From the NCBI GenBank assembly GCA_023131555.1, contig JAGLZJ010000011.1, positions 1 through 13,489 on the forward strand: DNA of 13,489 nt, read 5' to 3'. A model generated the notes under the pieces. That model was not told where the DNA came from. It ran no database searches and worked only from the letters and a program-made list of their open reading frames with translations. Source of the DNA: Candidatus Bathyarchaeota archaeon. Its GTDB lineage: Archaea > Thermoproteota > Bathyarchaeia > Bathyarchaeales > SOJC01. Shown here piece after piece: positions 1 to 6,829 of this stretch; position 1 is the stretch's first letter; each line of letters opens with the position of its first letter. The position numbers were made by a program, and so were the translations under genes.

Positions 1-2
1 CT

Positions 3-1970
3 GGTTTTCATCGAGTTCAGGCCTCAACCATGTTCCATGAAGCCGCAGAATACGTCAAGGAAACCCTTCTCGCCTTGGGTCTCAAAGATGTCAAAATTGA
101 GCAGTTCAGATCAGACGGTGCAACAAAATACTGGACATGGACTTCACCAATTGGGTGGACTGTGAAATCCGCTGAGCTACGTCTAATTGAACCCGAAGAC
201 AGACTCCTAGCAAGATACGAAGACATACCTACAAGCCTTCACACATACAGCAAATCGACTCCTCCAGAAGGAGCAGTCGCAGAACTAATAGATGTCGGCA
301 TCGGCACAAAGCCAGAACACTACAAGGACAAGGATGTGAAAGATAAATTCGTCCTCGCCACGGGAAGAGCGAAGAAAGTCCACGAACAGGCAGTATACAA
401 GTTCGGGGCATTGGGAGTCATTACAGACTCACTGACACACGAGACTGAAAATGTCCGTGAAAGCTTAGACATACCTGACGCTCACGCATACCAGTCAATC
501 TGGCCCACCGAAAAAAACTTGCAGAAGGTTACCTTCGGATTCTCCCTAAGCAAACGACAAGGAACCCACCTGCGCACCCTAATGAATAAAGGCAAGGCAC
601 TCAAGCTGAAGGCTCATGTGGATGCAGAGCTGTTTCCAGGAAACCTCGACGTGGTCTCCGCAAGAATACAGGGCACTTCAAAAGAGGACGAAGAAGTCCT
701 TTTAGTCGCTCATCTCTGTCACCCAAAGCCAAGCGCCAACGATAATGCAAGCGGTAGCGGTCTGCTACTGGAAATCGCCCGTACAATCACGACGTTGATT
801 AGATCCAACAGAATCAATCGACCATTACGGTCGATAAGATTTCTCTGGGTCCCAGAATTCCACGGCTCAATTGCCTATCTACACAAACATAAAGAATCAT
901 CAAGTAAACTGATTGCAGGCATAAACCTTGACATGGTCGGTCAGAACCAAGAACTCTGCAAATCAACTCTCAACCTGGACAAAACCCCGGACTCCAACCC
1001 CTCCTATCTAAACGATTACGTCTTCAACCTTATCGAACGCTCAGTGGAGGAGTTCGATCCAACAACAGCCTTCGGTTCGGCTTCCACATTCCGATACTCA
1101 GTTAACTCCTTCAGCGGGGGAAGCGACCACGCCGTCTTCAACGACTCCAGTTTCAGCGTTCCATGTGTAATGCTACTTCAATGGCCGGACCTGTACTATC
1201 ACACAAGTATGGATTCGATTGACAAAGTCTGCGAAAAAAGCCTGAAGCGAGTCGGGTGGATCGCTACGGTTTCAACTCTGACGCTTGCCAACGCCACAAC
1301 TGATGATGTGGCTTTCATGGTGAACCTAACTAGACTTGGAGGGTTATCTAGGTTAGAAGAGGTCTCAAGGAAAGCGACATCAAAACTGTTCCAAGCGATA
1401 TGCAGTATTTCGGATTCAGAACCGCTTAAAGAGAGACTTACTGAGATCGAATCAGACTTCCAGAATAAGCTTCAACACATCGTCTGCAGAGAGAAAGCAG
1501 CGCTGGGATCAACTGGAAGGCTGGAAGACAGCTCAGAAGTCAAGAGACTCATCAGTAAATTCAGAGTAGACATAGAAGAGCGTGGGGAACTCGAGAAAAC
1601 TCGACTCCAAGAAAATCTTGACCGAATTACTAAGGCAGCCCAAATCTCCCTCAGAAAGAAGCCTGAAGAAACCGAAGTTGAGAAGCAGACCAAAAGACTA
1701 TTTCCAAAGCGCCTTTTCAAAGGCCCATTCAATTCCGATTCTCTGAAGATGGCATTAGGGAAGGAAGAGTTTGAATGGCACGAAAACATACTGAAGGAAG
1801 ACAAGGACTTTGGGAAAAAAACGTATGAATTCTTCAACTTTATGGACGGTAAACGTTCAATCTACGATATTACTAGATCTGTTTCAGCAGAATACAGTAA
1901 GACACAGCTTAAACACGTACTGAAATTCATGAATGACCTTGAAAAGACGAAGTTTATCTCTTATGAGTGA
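3..1970 (+). CDS. M28-family metallopeptidase with DUF4910-type architecture, 5' end outside window
   Basis: Probable zinc aminopeptidase-like hydrolase. Numbering is from the first in-window ATG at 30, but the frame stays open to position 3 and reads GFHRVQAST before that Met. This matches the usual N-terminal helix of the family, so the real start lies upstream. Residues about 80-200 look like a protease-associated (PA) insert. The catalytic domain follows: HLCHP (His228, His231) with NDNASG (Asp238), a PEFHG glutamate at 276, NLDMVG (Asp301), GGSDHAVFND at 363-372, and YYHTSMDS with His391. Together these are the metal-ligand and catalytic pattern of M28. Residues 450-600 are charged and helical, and 600-646 resembles a winged-helix or PqqD-like module. 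No signal peptide can be judged. It stands alone on the plus strand and converges on the ECF operon. Family call is firm; substrate unknown. Confidence 0.85.
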   Translation, partial: GFHRVQASTMFHEAAEYVKETLLALGLKDVKIEQFRSDGATKYWTWTSPIGWTVKSAELRLIEPEDRLLARYEDIPTSLHTYSKSTPPEGAVAELIDVGIGTKPEHYKDKDVKDKFVLATGRAKKVHEQAVYKFGALGVITDSLTHETENVRESLDIPDAHAYQSIWPTEKNLQKVTFGFSLSKRQGTHLRTLMNKGKALKLKAHVDAELFPGNLDVVSARIQGTSKEDEEVLLVAHLCHPKPSANDNASGSGLLLEIARTITTLIRSNRINRPLRSIRFLWVPEFHGSIAYLHKHKESSSKLIAGINLDMVGQNQELCKSTLNLDKTPDSNPSYLNDYVFNLIERSVEEFDPTTAFGSASTFRYSVNSFSGGSDHAVFNDSSFSVPCVMLLQWPDLYYHTSMDSIDKVCEKSLKRVGWIATVSTLTLANATTDDVAFMVNLTRLGGLSRLEEVSRKATSKLFQAICSISDSEPLKERLTEIESDFQNKLQHIVCREKAALGSTGRLEDSSEVKRLISKFRVDIEERGELEKTRLQENLDRITKAAQISLRKKPEETEVEKQTKRLFPKRLFKGPFNSDSLKMALGKEEFEWHENILKEDKDFGKKTYEFFNFMDGKRSIYDITRSVSAEYSKTQLKHVLKFMNDLEKTKFISYE

Positions 1971-2027
1971 GCAACTATCAGATCACTTGTATCGAGCTCT
2001 TCGACGCTGTCGCTTCTTCTTCTCGCG

Positions 2028-2047
2028 CCTTTTCCTTTTCTTCTTCC
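2028..2047 (+). terminator. Pyrimidine tract, possible terminator of the peptidase gene
   Basis: An uninterrupted 20-nt pyrimidine run lies about 58 nt past the peptidase stop, in the 214-bp gap between two convergent genes. Archaeal termination often uses T-rich tracts without a hairpin. The run is mixed C/T rather than pure T, so this is tentative. Nothing else in the gap is convincing. A weak 5-bp hairpin (2119-2123 with 2133-2137) and an A5 run at 2142-2146, read as T5 on the minus strand, could end the ECF transcript. Confidence 0.3.
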
Positions 2048-2184
2048 ATTTCGCCCGCATTGTACGAGTCTCACAGGCTCCTCTGCAGTCATACACAAAC
2101 TAATATTCTGTGCGTAGAGAGGCAATACTTTCGCCTCGCTGAAAAACCTTGTGGTGTAGAAAGACCGATGGATCCAACTCTGAT

Positions 2185-2961
2185 TCAAGGTGAAAATGAA
2201 GGGATTGGAACGTTGAAGCGAATATAAATACCCATCACTAAAATCAGAATCGAAATGATGATCATTGAATAATCAGCCTTTCGCAACATAAGAACGTAAA
2301 AGTTTGTGCGCTTCTGAATGGCCCCCCAGGCCCTTGACTCCATTGCTTCAGCCAGCTCCAGACTTCGACGAATGGCGCTTATGATCAAAGGTATTAAAAT
2401 GGGGATGTAGTTTCTGATTCTCTTCAGGAAGTTGCCTTTCTCAAGTTCTAGTCCCCTAGCTTTCTGGGCATCCATAATTGTTTGAGCTTCCTCTGCTAGA
2501 ACGGGTACAAATCGGACTGCAGTTGTGAAAGCAAAGCAGAATTCGTACGGAATATGGCTCTGCTCCAAGGCCAGTCCGAGGTGATCCGGTGACGTTGTCA
2601 GAAAGAATATTGAGAAAGATTCTACGAGAACAAGAAAGCGGAGAGTCATTGCTGAAGCATGCTCTAGATCTGAAGGTGCTAACGAGTATCCGCCATAGAT
2701 AAACTTGAAGAGAAGATTTGTACCGAAGATGACAGCAGCGAGGAACACTGCCCCTCTCAGTGACCGAATCCATTCTCTTTGAACCCGAGCTAGGATAACA
2801 AAAGGAATCTGCACAAAGAAGAGAATGATCAAAGGAAGTAGTTCGTAGAAAAGAATCGCTACTGCAAATATCGCGAAGACATAGAAGAATTTAACCCTTG
2901 GATCCATTAAATGTACAGCGGAGTCCACTCTTCTGAACTTCAAACCGTCAAAGAAGCTCAT
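2185..2961 (-). CDS. ecfT: ECF transporter transmembrane subunit EcfT
   Basis: Membrane scaffold of an energy-coupling-factor transporter. It couples ATP hydrolysis by the EcfA pair to vitamin or metal uptake by an S-component. The 258 residues are of usual length. Hydrophobic segments lie around 25-58, 70-90, 105-123 and 185-198, with a final one at 232-248. The two cytoplasmic coupling motifs are visible: KARG at 167-170 and SRAWG at 209-213. These Ala-Arg-Gly signatures contact the ATPase grooves. The ATG overlaps the ecfA stop as ATGA, implying translational coupling, and a GAGAGG ribosome site lies about 11 nt upstream. It is the last gene of the transporter run. No S-component is encoded next to it, as expected for a shared (group II) module, so the substrate cannot be read from here. 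Confidence 0.92.
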   Translation of the reverse strand: MSFFDGLKFRRVDSAVHLMDPRVKFFYVFAIFAVAILFYELLPLIILFFVQIPFVILARVQREWIRSLRGAVFLAAVIFGTNLLFKFIYGGYSLAPSDLEHASAMTLRFLVLVESFSIFFLTTSPDHLGLALEQSHIPYEFCFAFTTAVRFVPVLAEEAQTIMDAQKARGLELEKGNFLKRIRNYIPILIPLIISAIRRSLELAEAMESRAWGAIQKRTNFYVLMLRKADYSMIIISILILVMGIYIRFNVPIPSFSP

Positions 2962-3776
2962 TTCTTGATTAACCTCTCTGAGAGAAGCTTCTTAGCTGAA
3001 AGAAGATCGATCACATCAAACTGAAATCCCAGATCAGCTAATCCCATGAAGACCTGAGTAATCTGAGGCACAACGATTGAAGCTTTAGTCAGGGTTTCAG
3101 GATCTGTGAGAATCTCCTTGCTAGAACCTTCAGCGACTATTCTTCCTGAAGACATCAAGACTATACGAGGCGCACATTCCGCCACGAATTCTACGTCGTG
3201 GGTGACTATTACCACGGTTTTCCCCTGTGAATTCAGTTGAATGATGAACTGACGTAGCTTCTCTTTCTGTCGGTGATCCTGCCCTATTGTCGGTTCGTCC
3301 ATCACAACCACCTTTGGATCCCAAGCGAGTACTGACGCCAGAGCAACGCGCTTCCGCTCTCCCCCGCTCAGCATAAAGGGTGAGGTTTTACGGTATTCAT
3401 TCAACCCGAGCAGGTTCAGTGCCCAAGTAACCCTTCTCTTAACTCTCGACTCATCAAAGCCGAAGTTTCTAAGGGCGAAGCTGATCTCCTCTTCAACTGT
3501 TTCGCAGAAGAGCTGATTGTCAGGATTCTGGAAGACGAACCCAACGGATCGTGCAAGTTTCGCAACGGAGGTGTCTTTGGTGTTGACGTTGTCGACAAGG
3601 ACTTTCCCGCTTGTGGGCTTCAAGAGTCCATTGAAGAGCTTGACCAAGGTCGTTTTGCCTGCTCCATTCTGCCCCATCACAGCCAAAAATTCTCCGTCTC
3701 GAACCCTGATGGAGACTTCTCTCAACGCTTCTGTGCCATTTGGATAGGTGAAGGAGACCCGTTTGACATCAATCAC
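2958..3776 (-). CDS. ecfA: ECF transporter ATPase (second EcfA)
   Basis: ABC ATPase of the ECF module, forming a heterodimer with the ATPase encoded just upstream. Numbering is from the alternative TTG at 3782: Walker A GQNGAGKTT at 37-45, Q-loop Gln85 in VFQNPDNQLF, signature LSGGE at 138-142, Walker B VVVMDE at 158-163, switch His195. The D-loop-side TIGQD is typical of EcfA proteins. Residues 225-274 form the C-terminal extension seen in ECF ATPases. I chose GTG at 3774-3776 because GAGGAG (3786-3791) is 9 nt upstream; the TTG at 3780-3782 would be only 3 nt from it. The start overlaps the end of the preceding ecfA, and the stop overlaps ecfT as ATGA, so the three genes are one operon. Confidence 0.92.
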   Translation of the reverse strand: MIDVKRVSFTYPNGTEALREVSIRVRDGEFLAVMGQNGAGKTTLVKLFNGLLKPTSGKVLVDNVNTKDTSVAKLARSVGFVFQNPDNQLFCETVEEEISFALRNFGFDESRVKRRVTWALNLLGLNEYRKTSPFMLSGGERKRVALASVLAWDPKVVVMDEPTIGQDHRQKEKLRQFIIQLNSQGKTVVIVTHDVEFVAECAPRIVLMSSGRIVAEGSSKEILTDPETLTKASIVVPQITQVFMGLADLGFQFDVIDLLSAKKLLSERLIKK

Positions 3777-4620
3777 CTGCAAGAACTCCTCGCAAGAGAG
3801 CGATCATCTCTTCTGAGCTCAAGGGGATCTCGCTGGCTTTCAGGATTCCGTCTTCTTCTAACCTTTGGTAGAGCCTAGTGACTTTAGGGATGCCGACTCC
3901 TACTAGACGAGCTTTCTCTGAGCTTAACACCTCCTTCGGTTCGCCATCAAGAATCACTTTTCCCCTGTCCATAACGATCACGTGGTTTGCGTAACGGGCC
4001 GCCAAATCCAAGCGATGTTCAACGAGAATTACGGTCATATTAAGAGACTGGTTCAGAATGCGAATCACCTTGAATATCTTCTCTGCACCAAGAGGATCCA
4101 AGAACGAAGTCGGCTCATCGAGAACCATAACTTCGGGCTGCATAGCGATGATTCCTGCAATGGCCACTCGTTGTTGCTGACCGCCTGAAAGCTCATGGGG
4201 AGCCTTCAATCGCAAGTGTGAGATTCCTGAAGTCTCCAGAGCGTAATTCACTCGCTTCTGCATCTCCTCTCGAAGCATCCCAAGGTTTTCAAGTCCGAAA
4301 GCTACGTCTTTCTCAACTGAAAGAGCAAACAGCTGATTTTCTGGATTCTGAAAGACAAGTCCAACATGAAGAGCTAGTTTATGAATAGGAGTCTCCCTAA
4401 CATCAAAATCAATAACACGGATGTGTCCTTGAAGATCTCCTCGGTAGAAGTGAGGAATCAGACCATTGAAACACCGACAAAGCGTTGTTTTTCCGCATCC
4501 ACTCGGACCAGTAAGAACTGCGAACTCTCCTTTCTCAATCGTTATGGAGACATCTTCAACTGCGGGTTTAGTGGCAACTGGGTACGTGTAAGTCAGACCT
4601 TCAGTCTTTATAATTGCCAT
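3769..4620 (-). CDS. ecfA: ECF transporter ATPase (first EcfA)
   Basis: First gene of the ECF operon and partner ATPase of the next gene. From ATG 4620 (283 residues): Walker A GPSGCGKTT at 38-46, Q-loop Gln91 in VFQNPENQLF, signature LSGGQ at 144-148, Walker B VMVLDE at 164-169, D-loop SFLDP, switch His202. An ATG 12 codons upstream (4656) would add an extension that starts before the fold (EPNFASYSVGL). I prefer 4620 because a TATA-like CTTAAATG (minus strand, 4652-4659) is about 36 nt away, giving a nearly leaderless mRNA. The signature is canonical LSGGQ here and LSGGE in the partner, so the two sites differ slightly, as is common in EcfA/EcfA' pairs. Confidence 0.92.
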   Translation of the reverse strand: MAIIKTEGLTYTYPVATKPAVEDVSITIEKGEFAVLTGPSGCGKTTLCRCFNGLIPHFYRGDLQGHIRVIDFDVRETPIHKLALHVGLVFQNPENQLFALSVEKDVAFGLENLGMLREEMQKRVNYALETSGISHLRLKAPHELSGGQQQRVAIAGIIAMQPEVMVLDEPTSFLDPLGAEKIFKVIRILNQSLNMTVILVEHRLDLAARYANHVIVMDRGKVILDGEPKEVLSSEKARLVGVGIPKVTRLYQRLEEDGILKASEIPLSSEEMIALLRGVLAGD

Positions 4621-4651
4621 CAAACCCACGGAGTAAGAAGCAAAGTTAGGT

Positions 4652-4672
4652 TCCATTTAAGAGTAGCTACTC
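4652..4672 (-). promoter_or_regulatory. Predicted promoter and palindromic operator of the ECF operon
   Basis: On the minus strand a perfect 12-bp palindrome, GAGTAGCTACTC (4661-4672), abuts a TATA-like CTTAAATG (4652-4659). Start codon 4620 follows at the distance expected for a short leader. The position, beside or over the BRE, suits a transcription-factor site. Further upstream in the same 88-bp gap, CACGTGC (4672-4678) and its inverse GCACGTG (4717-4723) form a second, spaced inverted repeat. The dyads are directly visible; promoter and operator roles are inference. Confidence 0.4.
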
Positions 4673-4744
4673 ACGTGCGAGGATGCCCTAGCAGGAGCAA
4701 CGTATGTGGCTTATGTGCACGTGTCAAGCGATCTACCTGCACGG

Positions 4745-5713
4745 TCAGCTGATGGCCTTCTTCAGTAGTTCAGCGCAGTAGGTTAAAGCGTCTTCTGCGT
4801 CTCCAGTTCCATTGGCTCCTGCAGCAACGGCGTGACCCCCACCCATGCCGTTAAGGTATTCTCCTAAAGGCTGTGCCAATCTACGCCCAAGGTGTATTTT
4901 CGTGGAATCATGGAAGTCCTGAGACGCCCTGAGACTTACACTCACGCTTCCACCTCGCTGTCCCGCTACAGCTGCCAGATGAGCTCCTAGGGATAGTAAC
5001 GCCCTTGCAGCGGAGGCTTGGTAGGTGCTCACGTGAGAGAAGACCACGATCCACCCCCCAATCCTGAGGAATTTAACTCTCTTTGAGGCTTTTAAACGGG
5101 CCATGCGTTCAGATTCTTCCATTGGCAATGAGAGAAGTGAAAGGACTTTTCGAACATCAATGTTGGCACTTGATACGTCGGCTACAATCTTAAGAGTTGT
5201 AGAGTTTGCATGCGCAAAGTGGCACGTGTCGAAAGCGATACCCAAGAGAAGTGCTGTTGCTTCCATCTTTGTCAGCTTCAGTCCTAACTCACAGAATAGT
5301 CTGAAGACTACTTCGCAAGTGGATGATGCTTTTTCATCTTCAACGGTGAGCGTTACAAGCCTCTGGGTTTCAGGATGGCTTGCATGATGGTCGATGGAGA
5401 GAATCGGTCCACTGAAGGTTCGTAATTTCTCTGCCCAATGACCTAGCTGTTGAATTGTGTTTGTGTCCAGCAGGATGATTGCGTCAGCTCCCTCAATGTT
5501 TGGCGCCTTCTTCAGTTTCATAGATAGGGCAGGCAGAACGCGTTTCGACAGCCTGCTGGAGCCTTCAGCCGAGGAAACTTCTATCTTCATAGTGGGGCGG
5601 AGACGCTTGAGGAGACTGGACAGAGCAAAAGCTGCCCCGATAGCATCAGGGTCAGCGTTATGGTGGCACAGCATTACAATTAGTTCAGTATCTGCTTGGT
5701 CTAGGAGCGCCAT
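4745..5713 (-). CDS. DHH/DHHA1 family phosphoesterase
   Basis: Predicted manganese-dependent phosphodiesterase or exonuclease of the DHH superfamily (NrnA/RecJ-like), probably acting on short oligonucleotides or cyclic dinucleotide products. Numbering from ATG 5713 (322 residues): motif I CHHNADPD at 16-23, motif II LLDTN with Asp83, motif III DHH at 108-110, motif IV GIAFDT with Asp162. A C-terminal DHHA1 domain carries GMGGGHAVAAG near 290-299. All metal-ligand positions are intact. The ATG overlaps the stop of the DUF3194 gene as TAATG. A TTG at 5731, preceded by GGGGGG, is the alternative start and adds six residues. It is last in the pcc1-prefoldin-DUF3194 run; I recall the same neighbours in other archaea, which hints at a nucleic-acid role. 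Substrate not readable. Confidence 0.88.
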   Translation of the reverse strand: MALLDQADTELIVMLCHHNADPDAIGAAFALSSLLKRLRPTMKIEVSSAEGSSRLSKRVLPALSMKLKKAPNIEGADAIILLDTNTIQQLGHWAEKLRTFSGPILSIDHHASHPETQRLVTLTVEDEKASSTCEVVFRLFCELGLKLTKMEATALLLGIAFDTCHFAHANSTTLKIVADVSSANIDVRKVLSLLSLPMEESERMARLKASKRVKFLRIGGWIVVFSHVSTYQASAARALLSLGAHLAAVAGQRGGSVSVSLRASQDFHDSTKIHLGRRLAQPLGEYLNGMGGGHAVAAGANGTGDAEDALTYCAELLKKAIS

Positions 5714-6024
5714 TATCGCTTGGGCTGACAAAGAAGCCCCCCTAAAAACTGTTCAACTGCTTCAAAAGCCTCGGCTACAGCAGAGTCTGCTAGTTCGTTT
5801 GCGCTGTAGGTTTTTGACGAAACATTGAGTCCGAGATCGATGTCAACGGAAACGGTTATGGGTTTCGTTCCAACGGTCTCGACGGCAATATCCAGTTTCT
5901 CGATCTCTGAAAGGGAGACTCTTGAGAGAATGTGCCTTCTTGCTGCTTCCTCTGCTTTTTGCGACAGGTCTTCGATCTGGCTTCCGTTTAGTCTCGGAAT
6001 GCCATACTCTTCCAACAACTTCAC
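5713..6024 (-). CDS. DUF3194 family protein
   Basis: Small archaeal protein of 103 residues with no known biochemical role. The sequence has a helical N-terminal half (about 1-40, rich in Glu, Lys and Ala), then a beta-rich stretch with alternating Val/Ile (VETVGTKPITVSVDIDLGL, about 48-66), then a C-terminal helix. This order and the position directly after prefoldin beta fit DUF3194. The start is GTG at 6022-6024, 7 nt after the prefoldin stop, with no clear ribosome site, so translation is probably coupled. The stop overlaps the next gene's ATG (TAATG). There are no metal-binding or catalytic motifs, so a structural or adaptor role is more likely than an enzyme. The family call rests on sequence feel plus context. 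Confidence 0.7.
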   Translation of the reverse strand: MKLLEEYGIPRLNGSQIEDLSQKAEEAARRHILSRVSLSEIEKLDIAVETVGTKPITVSVDIDLGLNVSSKTYSANELADSAVAEAFEAVEQFLGGLLCQPKR

Positions 6025-6031
6025 CGAAAAT

Positions 6032-6406
6032 CTAAGGGCTCGGAGAACCCGAGATTGCAGGACCTAGGTCTCGCTTAAGCTTCGTTTGCAGTTGGCTAAG
6101 TTGGCTGCGGAATCTCTCCTCTTGTTTGGTCAATACTTTTACACGAGTGTCCAGAAGGTCCTTTCTTTCCTTCAGCTCAGCCTCGACTTTTATCTTTTCG
6201 GCCTTCACTAGAAGAGAACCGATGGACTTGTAGATCACGGCATCTTCTGTCAAGTTGTCGAGTTCTCCTAAGGCCTGCTCGTTCTCAGTCAACTCCAGTT
6301 CTACTTGTTGTTTCTGAGTTAAGACTGCTTGAAGGTTTCGCTGTAGCTGTTGCAGTCGAAGCAGGCGTTCTTGAACATGTGTTGGAAGCTCTGAAGCGGA
6401 GCTCAT
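6032..6406 (-). CDS. pfdB: Prefoldin beta subunit
   Basis: Beta subunit of the archaeal hexameric prefoldin (two alpha, four beta), a cytosolic chaperone that holds unfolded proteins and passes them to the thermosome. The 124 residues have the expected plan: a long N-terminal coiled-coil helix (about 8-50, rich in Leu/Gln), a short beta-hairpin region with the conserved TEDAVIYKSIGSLLVK stretch (53-68), and a second coiled-coil helix (70-114). Length is normal. The start is fixed: an in-frame TGA lies just upstream, and GAGG (6414-6417) sits 7 nt before the ATG. The alpha subunit is not in this window. A 129-bp gap separates it from pcc1, so it may have its own promoter. Confidence 0.93.
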   Translation of the reverse strand: MSSASELPTHVQERLLRLQQLQRNLQAVLTQKQQVELELTENEQALGELDNLTEDAVIYKSIGSLLVKAEKIKVEAELKERKDLLDTRVKVLTKQEERFRSQLSQLQTKLKRDLGPAISGSPSP

Positions 6407-6456
6407 GTTTTTTCCTCAGAAGCTTTCTTATTCTTCCTCCAGCAATGCTATCTAGG

Positions 6457-6465
6457 CTAATTAAG
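6457..6465 (-). promoter_or_regulatory. Possible TATA box for prefoldin beta
   Basis: Minus-strand CTTAATTAG lies about 50 nt before the pfdB ATG, in the 129-bp gap after pcc1. A start about 26 nt downstream would leave a leader of roughly 29 nt that includes the GAGG ribosome site. The spacing is right but the match is short, so this is tentative. The rest of the gap holds no gene I can support. Confidence 0.35.
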
Positions 6466-6535
6466 CTTTCTGGGGTTGGCTTTCTCCATTGTTGGAGATA
6501 GCACCTTGGTTTTGTGAATTGGAGGTGTGGCTATC

Positions 6536-6829
6536 TTAGATTGACTTTGCCATCAATTTAAGCACGTCATTAACAACAATCATCCACTGCAGATATGAGT
6601 TAAGTGTAGCCCTGAGTGCTGAAGTGTCAGTAGAATATATCTGCATTATCAGGGTATTCTGTTTCTTTCTAAGAGTAACCTTAGATCGAACCGTTGTTGG
6701 GCGCTTTGTCTCTGGGAGTAATGCATTCCATAACACATTCAGATGTTGTTCGGACGGTAGCTTCAGACTGACTGAGATTTTCCTAGTCATGGAGGAGTCG
6801 TCAACAGTGCTGGGTGCGTCCATGGTCAC
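6536..6829 (-). CDS. pcc1: KEOPS complex subunit Pcc1
   Basis: Dimerization subunit of KEOPS, the Kae1-Bud32-Cgi121-Pcc1 complex that makes N6-threonylcarbamoyladenosine at position 37 of ANN-decoding tRNAs. The short 97-residue protein shows the family pattern: beta strand KISVSLKLPSEQ (17-28), NALLPET (35-41), a second hairpin SKVTLRKKQNTLIMQIYSTD (49-68), then the conserved ALRATLNSYLQWM helix (71-83). The GTG start overlaps the upstream GTPase stop as TAGTG. ATG codons at 6821-6823 and 6788-6790 are alternatives; the last would give an N-terminus closest to typical Pcc1 length, so the first 13 residues are uncertain. Other KEOPS subunits are not in the window. Confidence 0.85.
   Translation of the reverse strand: MTMDAPSTVDDSSMTRKISVSLKLPSEQHLNVLWNALLPETKRPTTVRSKVTLRKKQNTLIMQIYSTDTSALRATLNSYLQWMIVVNDVLKLMAKSI

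Noticed and set aside
1472..1837. 121-codon minus-strand frame antisense to the peptidase
   Set aside because: Low-complexity Ser/Phe-rich translation opposite a clearly conserved coding region; a shadow frame.
1967..2227. 86-codon plus-strand frame in the gap after the peptidase, and its minus-strand counterpart 1961-2188
   Set aside because: Ser-rich or Arg-rich translations with no fold-like pattern, overlapping the end of ecfT; no ribosome site or promoter.
2254..2275. TGATGA-like boxes (also near 1300 and 9040) as possible C/D box guide RNAs
   Set aside because: All lie inside conserved coding regions, and I found no matching CTGA/D' boxes at guide spacing.
4381..4752. 123-codon plus-strand frame across the ecfA start and upstream gap
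   Set aside because: Antisense to the Walker A region of a certain gene; Cys/Arg/Ser-rich chance translation.
5457..5828. 123-codon plus-strand frame opposite the DHH gene
   Set aside because: Opposite the catalytic motifs of a well-supported gene; no family resemblance.
6407..6535. Ten-codon frame (MEKANPRKLN) in the gap between pcc1 and prefoldin beta
   Set aside because: Too short to judge, no ribosome site, and it overlaps the likely TATA box.
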